64,000 nucleotides of DNA from Novosphingobium indicum (lineage in GTDB: Bacteria > Pseudomonadota > Alphaproteobacteria > Sphingomonadales > Sphingomonadaceae). Numbering within the stretch: the first letter of the stretch is position 1; each line of letters starts with the position of its first letter. Under the pieces are notes generated by a model. That model did not search any database and had not been told where the DNA came from. It worked only from the letters and a program-made list of their open reading frames with translations. The position numbers and the translations under genes were made by a program. The stretch is from contig NZ_BMLK01000011.1 in NCBI RefSeq assembly GCF_014645195.1, positions 62,001-126,000 on the forward strand, given 5' to 3'. Positions 43,632 to 51,308 of this stretch are shown here, piece by piece.

Positions 43632-44348
43632 ATGAACAAGCTTGCTATTACGACCGCGATCGCAACGCTCGGCCTGACACTGGTCCCAGGCACGGCCAGT
43701 GCCCAGCTTCTGGGTGGTGGCGGCGGCCTTGGCGGCATGGTCGGCGGCACTTTGGGCGGCAGCATCGGCGGTGTCGGCGGCACGATCGGCAGCTCGGTGA
43801 ACGGGGCCGGCAGTGCCGCTCTTCCGAATGCCGGCCGCACCGTATCATCGACGGTGCGGGGCAACGCCGCAGCCAGCGCCAGCAAGACGGCATCGGCGCC
43901 CGACACCTCGGCGGTGACCGGCGCGGTTTCCAGCGCCCGCTCGACAGCCAACGGGATTGCCGGATCGGCTGGAAACGCGGCGAACGGTCTGGCGGGCAAC
44001 GCAACGGCGTCCGGCAGCGGCACCGCGTCCGGCTCTGCTACAAACGGTTCTGCCTCCGGCGCGGCATCGGGCGCTCTTACCGGCGCTTCGACGCTGCCCA
44101 TCAATCCGGTTGCTTCCGCTTCGCGTGCCGCCGATACGGCACGTGGGGCAGCCAATGGTGCAAGGTCGACCGCCGGCAATATGGCCCAGAGTGCGCAAAG
44201 CAATGCTTCGGGCAGCGCCTCCGGTAACGGTTCGGGCAGTGCCCTGGCTAGCGGAAAGAGCGCCAGTGCGCACGGTTCGGCCTCGGGCTCGGCATCCCAG
44301 GACGGGGTCAGCGGCTCGGCGAGTGTTGGCGCCAGCGCCGGAACCTGA
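43632..44348 (+). CDS. Secreted Ala/Gly/Ser-rich low-complexity protein
   Basis: A 238-residue protein. A signal peptide (KLAITTAIATLGLTLVPGTASA) precedes a mature part made almost entirely of Gly, Ser, Ala, Thr and Asn: GGGGGLGGMVGGTLGGSIGG at the start, then repeats of the kind ASGSGTASGSATNGSASGA. There are no cysteines or aromatics after the signal. AAGAGGAAGGAGC precedes the ATG at 43632. The composition suggests an extended, surface-exposed or matrix-type protein. The function is unknown; its neighbour, the subtilase, could process it. Confidence 0.8.
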   Translation: MNKLAITTAIATLGLTLVPGTASAQLLGGGGGLGGMVGGTLGGSIGGVGGTIGSSVNGAGSAALPNAGRTVSSTVRGNAAASASKTASAPDTSAVTGAVSSARSTANGIAGSAGNAANGLAGNATASGSGTASGSATNGSASGAASGALTGASTLPINPVASASRAADTARGAANGARSTAGNMAQSAQSNASGSASGNGSGSALASGKSASAHGSASGSASQDGVSGSASVGASAGT

Positions 44349-44528
44349 TCGCAGCCAACCCACGGTTCTGCATGGTAATCCACCGAGCATGCAGCGCCAC
44401 GGTGTCCCCCGCAGCACTTTGCGGGGGACATTCTTATGGATGGCGGCGAGCGTCGATCACCGCAACCAATTCAATGTCCTGCGTATCGGGCCGGAAAAGT
44501 CAGTCCCGGTGGGGTGTGTTCGAGGCGT

Positions 44529-45257
44529 TCAGTTCGTTGGTTGCTTTCGGGCAACTTTCATGAGGGTCTCGGCGACCCATTCGGGTTCGGTCAGCATGAG
44601 ATCGTGGCCGGTATCAATATCCCATACGCGCCCTTGAGCACGTGTCCGAAGCAAATCCATGTCGCGTCCTGGAATTGTGGACGAACAAATAAGGTGGGAT
44701 TCCGGGATGGCGCGCATCGCATCCTCGTTCTTGAAGAACAGCTTTTGGGAGAAGCACTTCCAGGGTTGGGGAGACAGACGCTCGTTTGTCCACTTCGCAA
44801 GATCCGGTTCGGTTATTCCGAAGAAGCCGGCAAAGGCCGGGTCTGGACGCATCACAAGTTCAACGCCATTTTCCGTGTAGATGTTCTGGCGCTGTGGTTC
44901 GATGTTTTCGTAGGCATGCTCGTGGAGGGATTCCCCGTTGGAAGGATATGCAGCGTCAAGATAGATGCGATGTCCGACACGCTCGGGAACTCTGTCTGCC
45001 ACGCCGGTGATTACCATTCCACCATAGCTATGCCCGACGAGTACGACGTCGTGCAGGTCCTCGTAGAAGAGAAGGTTCACGACATCGTCGATGTGCATTT
45101 CCAGATCGATATCGGCGTTCAGCTGATGGACATGCTCAGCCATGCCGGGAAGAGAGGGGGTGTAGACGAGATGACCTTGCGCTTGAAGCAGCCGTGCCAC
45201 GGGCTGGTAGCACCAGCCACCATGACCACCGCCATGAACCAGTACAAACGTGCCCAT
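44529..45257 (-). CDS. Alpha/beta-fold hydrolase
   Basis: A 242-residue hydrolase of the salicylate esterase/hydroxynitrile lyase-like group. The oxyanion region is VLVHGGGHGGWCY, the nucleophile elbow VLVGHSYGGMV, and the catalytic His is in IDTGHDLMLTEPEW. The short cap resembles the plant esterase-type proteins found in many bacteria. The ATG at 45257 follows GGAGAG. It is divergent from a TetR gene with a perfect palindrome between, so it is probably induced by its substrate, an ester or lactone. The exact substrate is unknown. Confidence 0.88.
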   Translation of the reverse strand: MGTFVLVHGGGHGGWCYQPVARLLQAQGHLVYTPSLPGMAEHVHQLNADIDLEMHIDDVVNLLFYEDLHDVVLVGHSYGGMVITGVADRVPERVGHRIYLDAAYPSNGESLHEHAYENIEPQRQNIYTENGVELVMRPDPAFAGFFGITEPDLAKWTNERLSPQPWKCFSQKLFFKNEDAMRAIPESHLICSSTIPGRDMDLLRTRAQGRVWDIDTGHDLMLTEPEWVAETLMKVARKQPTN

Positions 45258-45311
45258 TTCTTCTCTCTCCACGAATCATGTTGTCGTTTGAAAACATGTG
45301 AGGCTGACATT

Positions 45312-45331
45312 TTGTTGTCAATCGACAACAA
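45312..45331. promoter_or_regulatory. Perfect palindrome, likely TetR operator for the hydrolase
   Basis: TTGTTGTC, AATC, GACAACAA: a perfect 8-bp inverted repeat between the divergent hydrolase and TetR genes. A second repeat, CATGTT/AACATG, lies at 45277-45298 nearer the hydrolase. Confidence 0.65.
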
Positions 45332-45411
45332 CTGCTGCCTGTGACAGTTGGATTGCTGTTATCAGGGCTGCATCGCTTATGCAGGAACGATCCGAGGATT
45401 GGAGTTTCGCC

Positions 45412-45993
45412 ATGAAGACAAAACGAAATGCCGCGGAAACTCGTGCGAAGATACTGAAGGCGGCAACGGTTTGCTTTGCCGAGAAGGGATACAAGGCGAC
45501 TGGAAATCGCGAAGTCGCCGCCGCTGCAGGCGTTAGCCTCCCTCTGGTGTCACGCTACTTTGGATCGAAGTCAGGCTTGCTTGAAGCCGCATTGCAGGCG
45601 GCACTTGAGCCCAAACCTTTTCTGAACGGACCTCGCGAGGAGTTCGGGACACGCTTGACGCGGATGATCCTCGTTGCTTCAGCCAGCGAATTGCCCATGG
45701 TGACGGCCGTGCTGGCGGCTGCAGATCCCGAGGCGAGGGAGATAGCCCGCAGGATCGTCGAGCGAGAGGTTGTCCAACCCCTTGCCGACTGGTTGGGGCC
45801 ACCCGCTGCGCATCAGCGCGCGCTGGCGATCACGATGCTCGGCGCAGGTCTGACCACCCATCTCCATATTCTGCCTTTGAACGAAGCCCAGGGCATGATG
45901 CCTGACAGCCCGCTGATCGCCTATTTCGCCCAAGCGTTGCAGCGAATAGCCGATGGTGACGTGTTGTCCACTGAAGGTCTTCGGGAGGACTAG
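45412..45993 (+). CDS. TetR/AcrR-family transcriptional regulator
   Basis: A 193-residue TetR regulator. The helix-turn-helix at about residues 10-55 reads ILKAATVCFAEKGYKATGNR, EVAAAAGVSLPLVSRYFGSK. The C-terminal half is all-helical. The start at 45412 has GGAG upstream; an in-frame ATG at 45379 is possible. Its TAG stop overlaps the CTAG that borders a MITE-like element. It probably represses the divergent hydrolase. Confidence 0.9.
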   Translation: MKTKRNAAETRAKILKAATVCFAEKGYKATGNREVAAAAGVSLPLVSRYFGSKSGLLEAALQAALEPKPFLNGPREEFGTRLTRMILVASASELPMVTAVLAAADPEAREIARRIVEREVVQPLADWLGPPAAHQRALAITMLGAGLTTHLHILPLNEAQGMMPDSPLIAYFAQALQRIADGDVLSTEGLRED

Positions 45994-46255
45994 GCGGCGT
46001 GGACAAATTCCTCGCGGATCACGGTTGGCGTCAGATTGGCCCTGGTGAGGCGCGAAGGCGCAGCCAGAGCCGGCCTCTTTCAAGCCGGAGCAACGCTGCC
46101 AGGGCCAATCTGACGCCAACCCCTGCGGGGCCGGACCAAAACCCGCCACTTCCGCGTCGGCTCGGCTGGAACTATCGACATAGTCCTGCACCTCGCCTTC
46201 TTGAATTGACGGGTTTTGCCTCCGGCCGTGACCACGAGGAATTTGTCCACGCCGC
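45994..46255. mobile_element. MITE-like element with nested inverted repeats
   Basis: A 262-bp non-coding element. The ends are perfect 21-bp inverted repeats (left GCGGCGTGGACAAATTCCTC..., matched at 46235-46255), extending with 2-3 mismatches to about 34 bp. CTAG flanks both sides (45990-45993, 46256-46259), consistent with a 4-bp target duplication. Inside, a second perfect 23-bp inverted repeat occupies 46023-46045 and 46099-46121. No transposase is encoded. The left CTAG holds the TetR stop. Confidence 0.78.
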
Positions 46256-46316
46256 CTAGGTGCCTAGTCCCAGCATGTGATGGTCTAAAACTGTCGCCAT
46301 CACAGCGGAGGGAATT

Positions 46317-46502
46317 ATGGGCGAGGTTCTCCATGGCAGCGCCAAGACCACGCACGCCATTCGAGCGGAGCTACAGCGATCGCATGCTTCGGTCGCGCAC
46401 CTCGCCAGGAAGTACGGGATCAAGGATGGGCCGATTGCAATTCTCGGCTTTGCAACAGCCAGCAACGATACCGGAGGCTGGCTTTCCTGTCGCTTTCGGT
46501 AG
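46317..46502 (+). pseudogene. IS481-type transposase, N-terminal remnant
   Basis: The first 40 codons give MGEVLHGSAKTTHAIRAELQ then RSHASVAHLARKYGIKDGP, the helix-turn-helix start of IS481-family transposases. Homology then ends and the frame stops at residue 61; the catalytic DDE domain is missing. TGTGATGG and CCATCACA (46276-46304) form a small inverted repeat just before it. Confidence 0.7.
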
Positions 46503-46562
46503 CCGCGCGTCATATTTCAGCCCGACGGCTAGGTGCCCAACCGTCAAGCAGCATCGCACGAA

Positions 46563-47018
46563 TCAGATCGTTTTATCCGCGCGTTCGGTATCGGCCGTAA
46601 TTATCTGTTCCATGGCCGATTGCATGGTGCCGTAGAACGACGCGAGCTCTTCGATACGCCGAACGGCCTCGGGATCTGCCAACTTCGCGCCTCGCGTTTC
46701 CATCAGGCGGTTCAAGGCCCCGAGTGATGCGGTTCGCAGCAGAAACGGCGTGCCGAAATCCTCGCGCGCCACATAGAGCACGCGTTTGCTGCCCCGTTCG
46801 CCGACGCGCCGGATGTGCCCGGCCGTCTCAAGCAGCTTGGCAGCCTTGCAGGCATTGCTTTTGCTGATTTCAAGCTCTTTCGCCATTTCGTCGAGACTGG
46901 CCGGCTCACTCTGCAGAAGCAGGAAGCCATAAACCTGTGCGGCGTTTGCGGGCATATTCCACCCGGCAAGCAGCGTCACGAATTCGTCGAGGAAGCGGCG
47001 TCGATCGTCAGAAGGCAT
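46563..47018 (-). CDS. MarR/GbsR-like transcriptional regulator
   Basis: A 151-residue winged-helix regulator. The DNA-binding part is QVYGFLLLQSEPASLDEMAK, ELEISKSNACKAAKLLETAG and HIRRVGERGSKRVLYVA. The C-terminal helices likely dimerise. The start at 47018 is the ATG before PSDDRRRF; a TTG 12 bases upstream is an alternative. It is divergent from the aldehyde dehydrogenase gene across 123 AT-rich bases, the expected position for its local regulator. Confidence 0.85.
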   Translation of the reverse strand: MPSDDRRRFLDEFVTLLAGWNMPANAAQVYGFLLLQSEPASLDEMAKELEISKSNACKAAKLLETAGHIRRVGERGSKRVLYVAREDFGTPFLLRTASLGALNRLMETRGAKLADPEAVRRIEELASFYGTMQSAMEQIITADTERADKTI

Positions 47019-47141
47019 GGTGATTGACAATATTTCTCATTTAGGAAATATAGGAAATACGAAGCGGGAATCAAGCATCAGGTCATCGGCCTGCGCCGGA
47101 TGAACGCCTCAATGACACAACAACAGATTGGGAAATGAGAC

Positions 47142-48632
47142 ATGCCTGCCTTGCCTGATACCGATGCCGCCATTCTTCCTGAAGGACTGCTCTATGTCGA
47201 CGGCGTTCTTCGCCGCGCGGAGAATGACCGGACTTACGACAATATCGGTCCCTGGACCGGCAAGCCCGTCGGTGTCGCTGCCGATGCGTCCGCCCGCGAC
47301 GTCGAGGAAGCGATTGTTGCCGCCCGCCGGGCGTTCGACACGACCGACTGGTCCACCAATCACGCAAAGCGCTTCGCGCTCGTGAAGAAGCTCTACGACC
47401 TGTTCGAAGCCAACCGGGAGCGGCTGATCGCCATTGCCCGGTACGAAGTGGGCGCCCCGCTCATGGCCGTCAACCGGGCCCAGGTTGCCAACTGCCTGAA
47501 CAGCTGGCGCGACCTCATGGAGGTCTACCCGAATATGCCGTGGGAGAAAGACTACGGCGTCAGGGAAACCTCGTTCGGTACCAGCCAGCGCACCGCCTAC
47601 TATGAAGCTATCGGCGTTGCCGCGGCCATAACGCCCTGGAATTTCCCGCTTTACGTCAATGCCGAAAAAGTGGTTTCCGCGCTGCTCGCCGGCTGCACCG
47701 TCATTCTCAAGCCGGCTCCCGACACGCCGCTGGCGGGTATTATCTTTGGTGAACTCGCCGCCGAAGCCGGCTTCCCGGCAGGCGTGCTGAACGTCATCAC
47801 CGCCAGCGATCCGGCCGAGGCCGGGGAAATGCTGGTGACCGATCCAAGGGTCGACCTGATCACCTTCACGGGCTCGACGGCGATCGGCAAGCACATCATG
47901 CGGCAGGGCGCCGAAACGATGAAGCGGGCATTCCTCGAACTGGGCGGCAAGTCCGTCAACATAGTCCTCGAAGACACGCCCGACTTCGCGCAGGTCGTCG
48001 CGCAATCGATCCTCGTGTTCCATGCCGGCCAGGGCTGCGCGGTGCAGTCGCGCCTGCTGGTGCCCCGCAGCCGGTATGAAGAAGCCAAACAGATCCTCAA
48101 AGCCGCTTATGACGGCTTCGCAGACAAGTGGGGGCACTTCGACGAGCCGAGCTGTGCGATGGGCCCGGTCGTTTCGAGGAAGCAGATGGAGCGGGTGAAG
48201 GCTTATGTCGACATCGGCATTGCCGAAGGCGCGACCCTGCTGGCGGGCGGCAATCTGCGCCCCGACATTGGTCCGGGCTGGTTCATCGAGCCCACATGCT
48301 TTGTCGATGTTTCCAATGACATGCGAATCGCCCAGGAGGAGATCTTCGGGCCGGTGCTGGTCGTCATCCCGTTCGAGGACGACGAAGACGCGATCCGTAT
48401 CGCCAACGACAGCGTCTATGGCCTTTCCGGCGGCGTCTGGTCGGCTGACCGGCAGCGCGCGATCAATGTCGCCAAACGCGTTCGCACCGGGACGATCGGC
48501 GTCAACGGGGGCACCCCGATAAACGGCGACCTGCCTTTCGGTGGCTACAAGCAGAGCGGCATCGGCCGCGCCTGGGGCATCGAGGGGATCGAGGAATACC
48601 TCGAAACCAAGGTTATGGCCTATCCGGTTTGA
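47142..48632 (+). CDS. Aldehyde dehydrogenase (NAD(P)-dependent)
   Basis: A 496-residue member of the ALDH superfamily, oxidising an aldehyde to its acid. The landmarks are ITPWNFPLYV, the FTGSTAIGK cofactor segment, the general base Glu in LELGGKSVNIV and the catalytic Cys in HAGQGCAVQSR, followed by EEIFGPVLVVIPF and GGYKQSGIGR. The length is typical. It is divergent from the MarR/GbsR-like gene. The aldehyde is unknown. Confidence 0.94.
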   Translation: MPALPDTDAAILPEGLLYVDGVLRRAENDRTYDNIGPWTGKPVGVAADASARDVEEAIVAARRAFDTTDWSTNHAKRFALVKKLYDLFEANRERLIAIARYEVGAPLMAVNRAQVANCLNSWRDLMEVYPNMPWEKDYGVRETSFGTSQRTAYYEAIGVAAAITPWNFPLYVNAEKVVSALLAGCTVILKPAPDTPLAGIIFGELAAEAGFPAGVLNVITASDPAEAGEMLVTDPRVDLITFTGSTAIGKHIMRQGAETMKRAFLELGGKSVNIVLEDTPDFAQVVAQSILVFHAGQGCAVQSRLLVPRSRYEEAKQILKAAYDGFADKWGHFDEPSCAMGPVVSRKQMERVKAYVDIGIAEGATLLAGGNLRPDIGPGWFIEPTCFVDVSNDMRIAQEEIFGPVLVVIPFEDDEDAIRIANDSVYGLSGGVWSADRQRAINVAKRVRTGTIGVNGGTPINGDLPFGGYKQSGIGRAWGIEGIEEYLETKVMAYPV

Positions 48633-48641
48633 GCTGCCCGC

Positions 48642-48669
48642 TGTGGCCCGGCTGTTCAGCCGGGCCACA
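48642..48669 (+). terminator. Terminator hairpin after aldehyde dehydrogenase
   Basis: TGTGGCCCGGCT, loop GTTC, AGCCGGGCCACA: a perfect 12-bp stem 9 bases after the stop. It has no T run. The 315 bases that follow (48670-48984) hold no gene that I recognise. Confidence 0.65.
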
Positions 48670-48984
48670 ATGCGCTTGCAAATGCGCTCTGCCGTCGTCG
48701 GCAGCCCATAGCGGCGGTTTGGCCACCATCGAAACGCCTTCGCTTCCCGCTTAACCAATGCGCGAACACCCAGTTTGGATAGCGGATAAGCGAGATCGGA
48801 CCGAGGCGCGAGATGGGCCTGCGACACTGCGCCGCCTTCCGGCAACTGCTGTGTCAAGACGGCTGCCGCTTCATGAGGCATAGGGAAATAGCTGGAATTT
48901 GAGGCGAACGGCACGGCCGCACGGAGCCTCTTCCTTTGCGGAGGGCATTTTCGTGAAAGGCCCGGCAGACCCGGCAAAACATGC

Positions 48985-48999
48985 ATAAAGATTACATCT
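48985..48999. promoter_or_regulatory. AT-rich palindrome upstream of the globin remnant
   Basis: AAAGAT, TAC, ATCTTT: a perfect 6-bp inverted repeat 50 bases before the globin start. It resembles the AAGATG/CATCTT half-sites of NsrR-type nitric-oxide regulators, which control such globins elsewhere. This is inference. Confidence 0.4.
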
Positions 49000-49049
49000 T
49001 TGTTTTGAGGCTCTAGGTTGACCTGAAACAAGAGCTTGGAGTCGCCAGC

Positions 49050-49268
49050 ATGGAAACCGGAACAATCAACGAAGAGGGCCTCAGTGCGCTCGTCGAGGCA
49101 TTCTACGCTCGCGTCCGGGTCGATGAGGAGCTCGGGCCGCTATTCAACGATGCGATAGCGGACTGGCCCGAGCATCTCGAAAAGCTCTGCGCCTTCTGGT
49201 CATCGGTCATGTTGACGACAGGGCGTTACAAGGGGCAGCCGGTCGCCACCACCCGCCAGCGGCGTTAG
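49050..49268 (+). pseudogene. Truncated haemoglobin (group III), 3' end lost
   Basis: The first 60 residues match group III truncated haemoglobins: ALVEAFYARVRVDEELGPLF, HLEKLCAFWSSVMLTTGRYK and GQP. Family members have about 130 residues. After GQP the frame continues only with VATTRQRR, where the sequence joins the antisense DUF3604 gene. The distal part carrying the proximal haem-binding His is absent, so the product should not bind haem. GGAGTCGCCAGC precedes the ATG. Confidence 0.82.
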
Positions 49269-49703
49269 CACGTACTTGCCGTAGAGCCCCAGCGCTGTCT
49301 TGAGGTCCTTGGCCTCGCGGAACGATTTCGCGACCGGATCGTCGTAACCGGGTGCGCCTGGGTTCATCAGGCTGTAGGCCTCGCCCATGAATTCGGAATG
49401 GTCAGTCACAGCAGCAAAATCGAGCGGGCGCTTGATCTTGTGCATCGAGCCGTTGACCATGATCTGCTCGCCAGTGGCGAAGCGATAGGCGTCCTCGGGT
49501 GTCAGGCGGTTGCCGCCAATGAAGGCGTCCATGGAAACGCCGGTGTGGACATGGGTCTCGCCGAAATACGCTTCCTTGAGAGGGTTTTGGGGAACATCCG
49601 CTTCGGCGCTCGTGTCATTGGCCTCAGCCCCGGAGGTCTCTTCCTTCTCCGAGGAGCAGGCGGCAAGGCAAAGCGCCAGTGCGACGGTATAGGACTTCCT
49701 CAT
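49245..49703 (-). pseudogene. DUF3604 lipoprotein, N-terminal remnant
   Basis: About 150 residues from the start of a DUF3604 (PHP-like) lipoprotein: a signal with lipobox (TVALALCLAACSS), then AYFGETHVHTGVSMDAFIGG, the metal-binding HxH opening, and LDFAAVTDHSEFMGEAYSLM. Full proteins exceed 600 residues, so most of the hydrolase-like domain is missing. The frame runs into the globin remnant. The following 300 bases (49704-50002) hold nothing recognisable. Confidence 0.82.
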
Positions 49704-50002
49704 GGCATCACCCTCTGCAAGACCTCGTGCGGCACCGGCGCACGAACCAAAGGGCTCAAGGCCATAGTTCGGCGCCAGAAAAACGATGATAGGGCAGGGC
49801 AGTCGGCAAATGGCATCGGGGAAAACCCGGAAATCATCCGGCTTCCCAATGTACTGGTGCGCGCAATCCCCGGGGCTGATATAATCGGCTTTTAAAGCTG
49901 ATAGCCGCTCGGCATTGTTGGCTAGAACCGCGTTAATGAAGGGCTACTATCAGGAAACTGATGTGCTTGAGCCAAGCAGTAGCTTGAATTGGCCGGGATA
50001 CA

Positions 50003-51301
50003 CTATTCTTCAAGGCCCTTCTTGAGAAGGTCGACCAAGACTGTAGCTTGCATCGTGGCGAAGGTCGAGAAGGTGTCGGAGATGGCGTAGGGCAGCACGA
50101 TCAGATCGCCGAATCGCATCGCACCGCAGGAATAGACCACATTGGGTACATACCCTTCGCGTTCCGATTTCTCCGGCTGAACTAGCGGCACTTGCGATCG
50201 GCCGATCACCCGCGCGGGATAGGTCTTGTCGAGCAGAACCGCGCCGATCGAATAGTGCCGTACGGGCCCCACGCCATGCGTGAACAGCAGCCACCCCTCG
50301 TCCAGTTCGATCGGTGATCCGCAATTGCCGATCTGAATGAATTCCCATGGATACCTGGGCTTCAATATCGGTGTGCCGAGGCTCCATTCATGCAGATCGT
50401 CCGAATAGATCAGATGGAGGCTTTCATTGTCGTGACGGGCAATCATGGCATAACGCCCGCCGATCTTCCGCGGAAACAGCGCCATGCCCTTGTTGCTCGC
50501 CGCTGCGCCTTTCAGCGGGATCAGCCGGAATGACACGAAATCGGTTGTTTCCAGAAGTTCGGAGCGGATCGAATTGCCGCTGTAGGCCGTGTAGGTGGCG
50601 TAATACGTGGTCTCTCCCTTCTCCTGAAAGGCAACAAAGCGCGCGTCTTCGATGCCATTGGCTTGCGCCTCCGTGATCGGGAAGATCACGCGTTCCGACA
50701 GGCTGCTGTCAGGGGTGAAGGAGACATCTATCCTGTCGCCCACACGGGCTGTGACGGCCGGCAACCTGGAGAGACGTGCTGGCGGGTCAATGTCGAGCGC
50801 GCCATCGGCGGCGACCGTGCCAGACCGAAAAGTCAGCGAGGAAATATGTCCTTCGCCGACCGCTCGCAGCGAAAGAACCACGCGGACACATCCGGGCTTC
50901 ACCCCGGTCTGACAGGGGTGCGGCACGATGCTGGGGTTGAACAGCGCCGCTGCCTCGAAGCTGTATTCATGCAGGAAATATGCGCCGATCAGCTGGCGTT
51001 GGGCAGGCGAGAACGAGGCGTGGTCGGAAAATGTGGCCTCCATTTCCTTGGCCCGTTGCTCGAAGGTTTCGGGAAGGTTGTGGTGACGATCGTCGAAATT
51101 ATGCAGCGTGGCTCGCAGTAAGGCGGCCACCTCGTCCTCGTCCAGAGCCAATACCCGGTCGACGATGTGATCGGCGCGGGTCTTGTCGACCGGGTTGTAG
51201 TCGCGTGGCTCGATCGCCGGACGGAACGGTCGGACCACCACACGCGAGGGATCGGGCCGCAAGTGCAGGGCCTGGCGATTGAAGAATGGGGGCTGCGGCA
51301 T
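50003..51301 (-). CDS. GH130-like glycosidase/phosphorylase
   Basis: A 432-residue five-bladed beta-propeller of the GH130 type, whose members phosphorolyse or hydrolyse beta-mannosides. Family segments are FEAAALFNPSIVPHP, the GIEDARFV stretch with the catalytic Asp, YSDDLHEWSLGTPIL and GNCGSPIELDEGWLLFTHGV. The ATG at 51301 follows TGAGGAT; the frame is open further but overlaps the upstream gene. It lies 7 bases after a GT4 glycosyltransferase gene, a pairing seen in other sphingomonads. Substrate not provable. Confidence 0.85.
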   Translation of the reverse strand: MPQPPFFNRQALHLRPDPSRVVVRPFRPAIEPRDYNPVDKTRADHIVDRVLALDEDEVAALLRATLHNFDDRHHNLPETFEQRAKEMEATFSDHASFSPAQRQLIGAYFLHEYSFEAAALFNPSIVPHPCQTGVKPGCVRVVLSLRAVGEGHISSLTFRSGTVAADGALDIDPPARLSRLPAVTARVGDRIDVSFTPDSSLSERVIFPITEAQANGIEDARFVAFQEKGETTYYATYTAYSGNSIRSELLETTDFVSFRLIPLKGAAASNKGMALFPRKIGGRYAMIARHDNESLHLIYSDDLHEWSLGTPILKPRYPWEFIQIGNCGSPIELDEGWLLFTHGVGPVRHYSIGAVLLDKTYPARVIGRSQVPLVQPEKSEREGYVPNVVYSCGAMRFGDLIVLPYAISDTFSTFATMQATVLVDLLKKGLEE

Positions 51302-51308
51302 GATATCC

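Noticed and set aside
47109..49031. 640-codon minus-strand frame opposite aldehyde dehydrogenase
   Set aside because: Antisense of the ALDH gene. The part beyond it (48670-49031) also shows no family I recognise.
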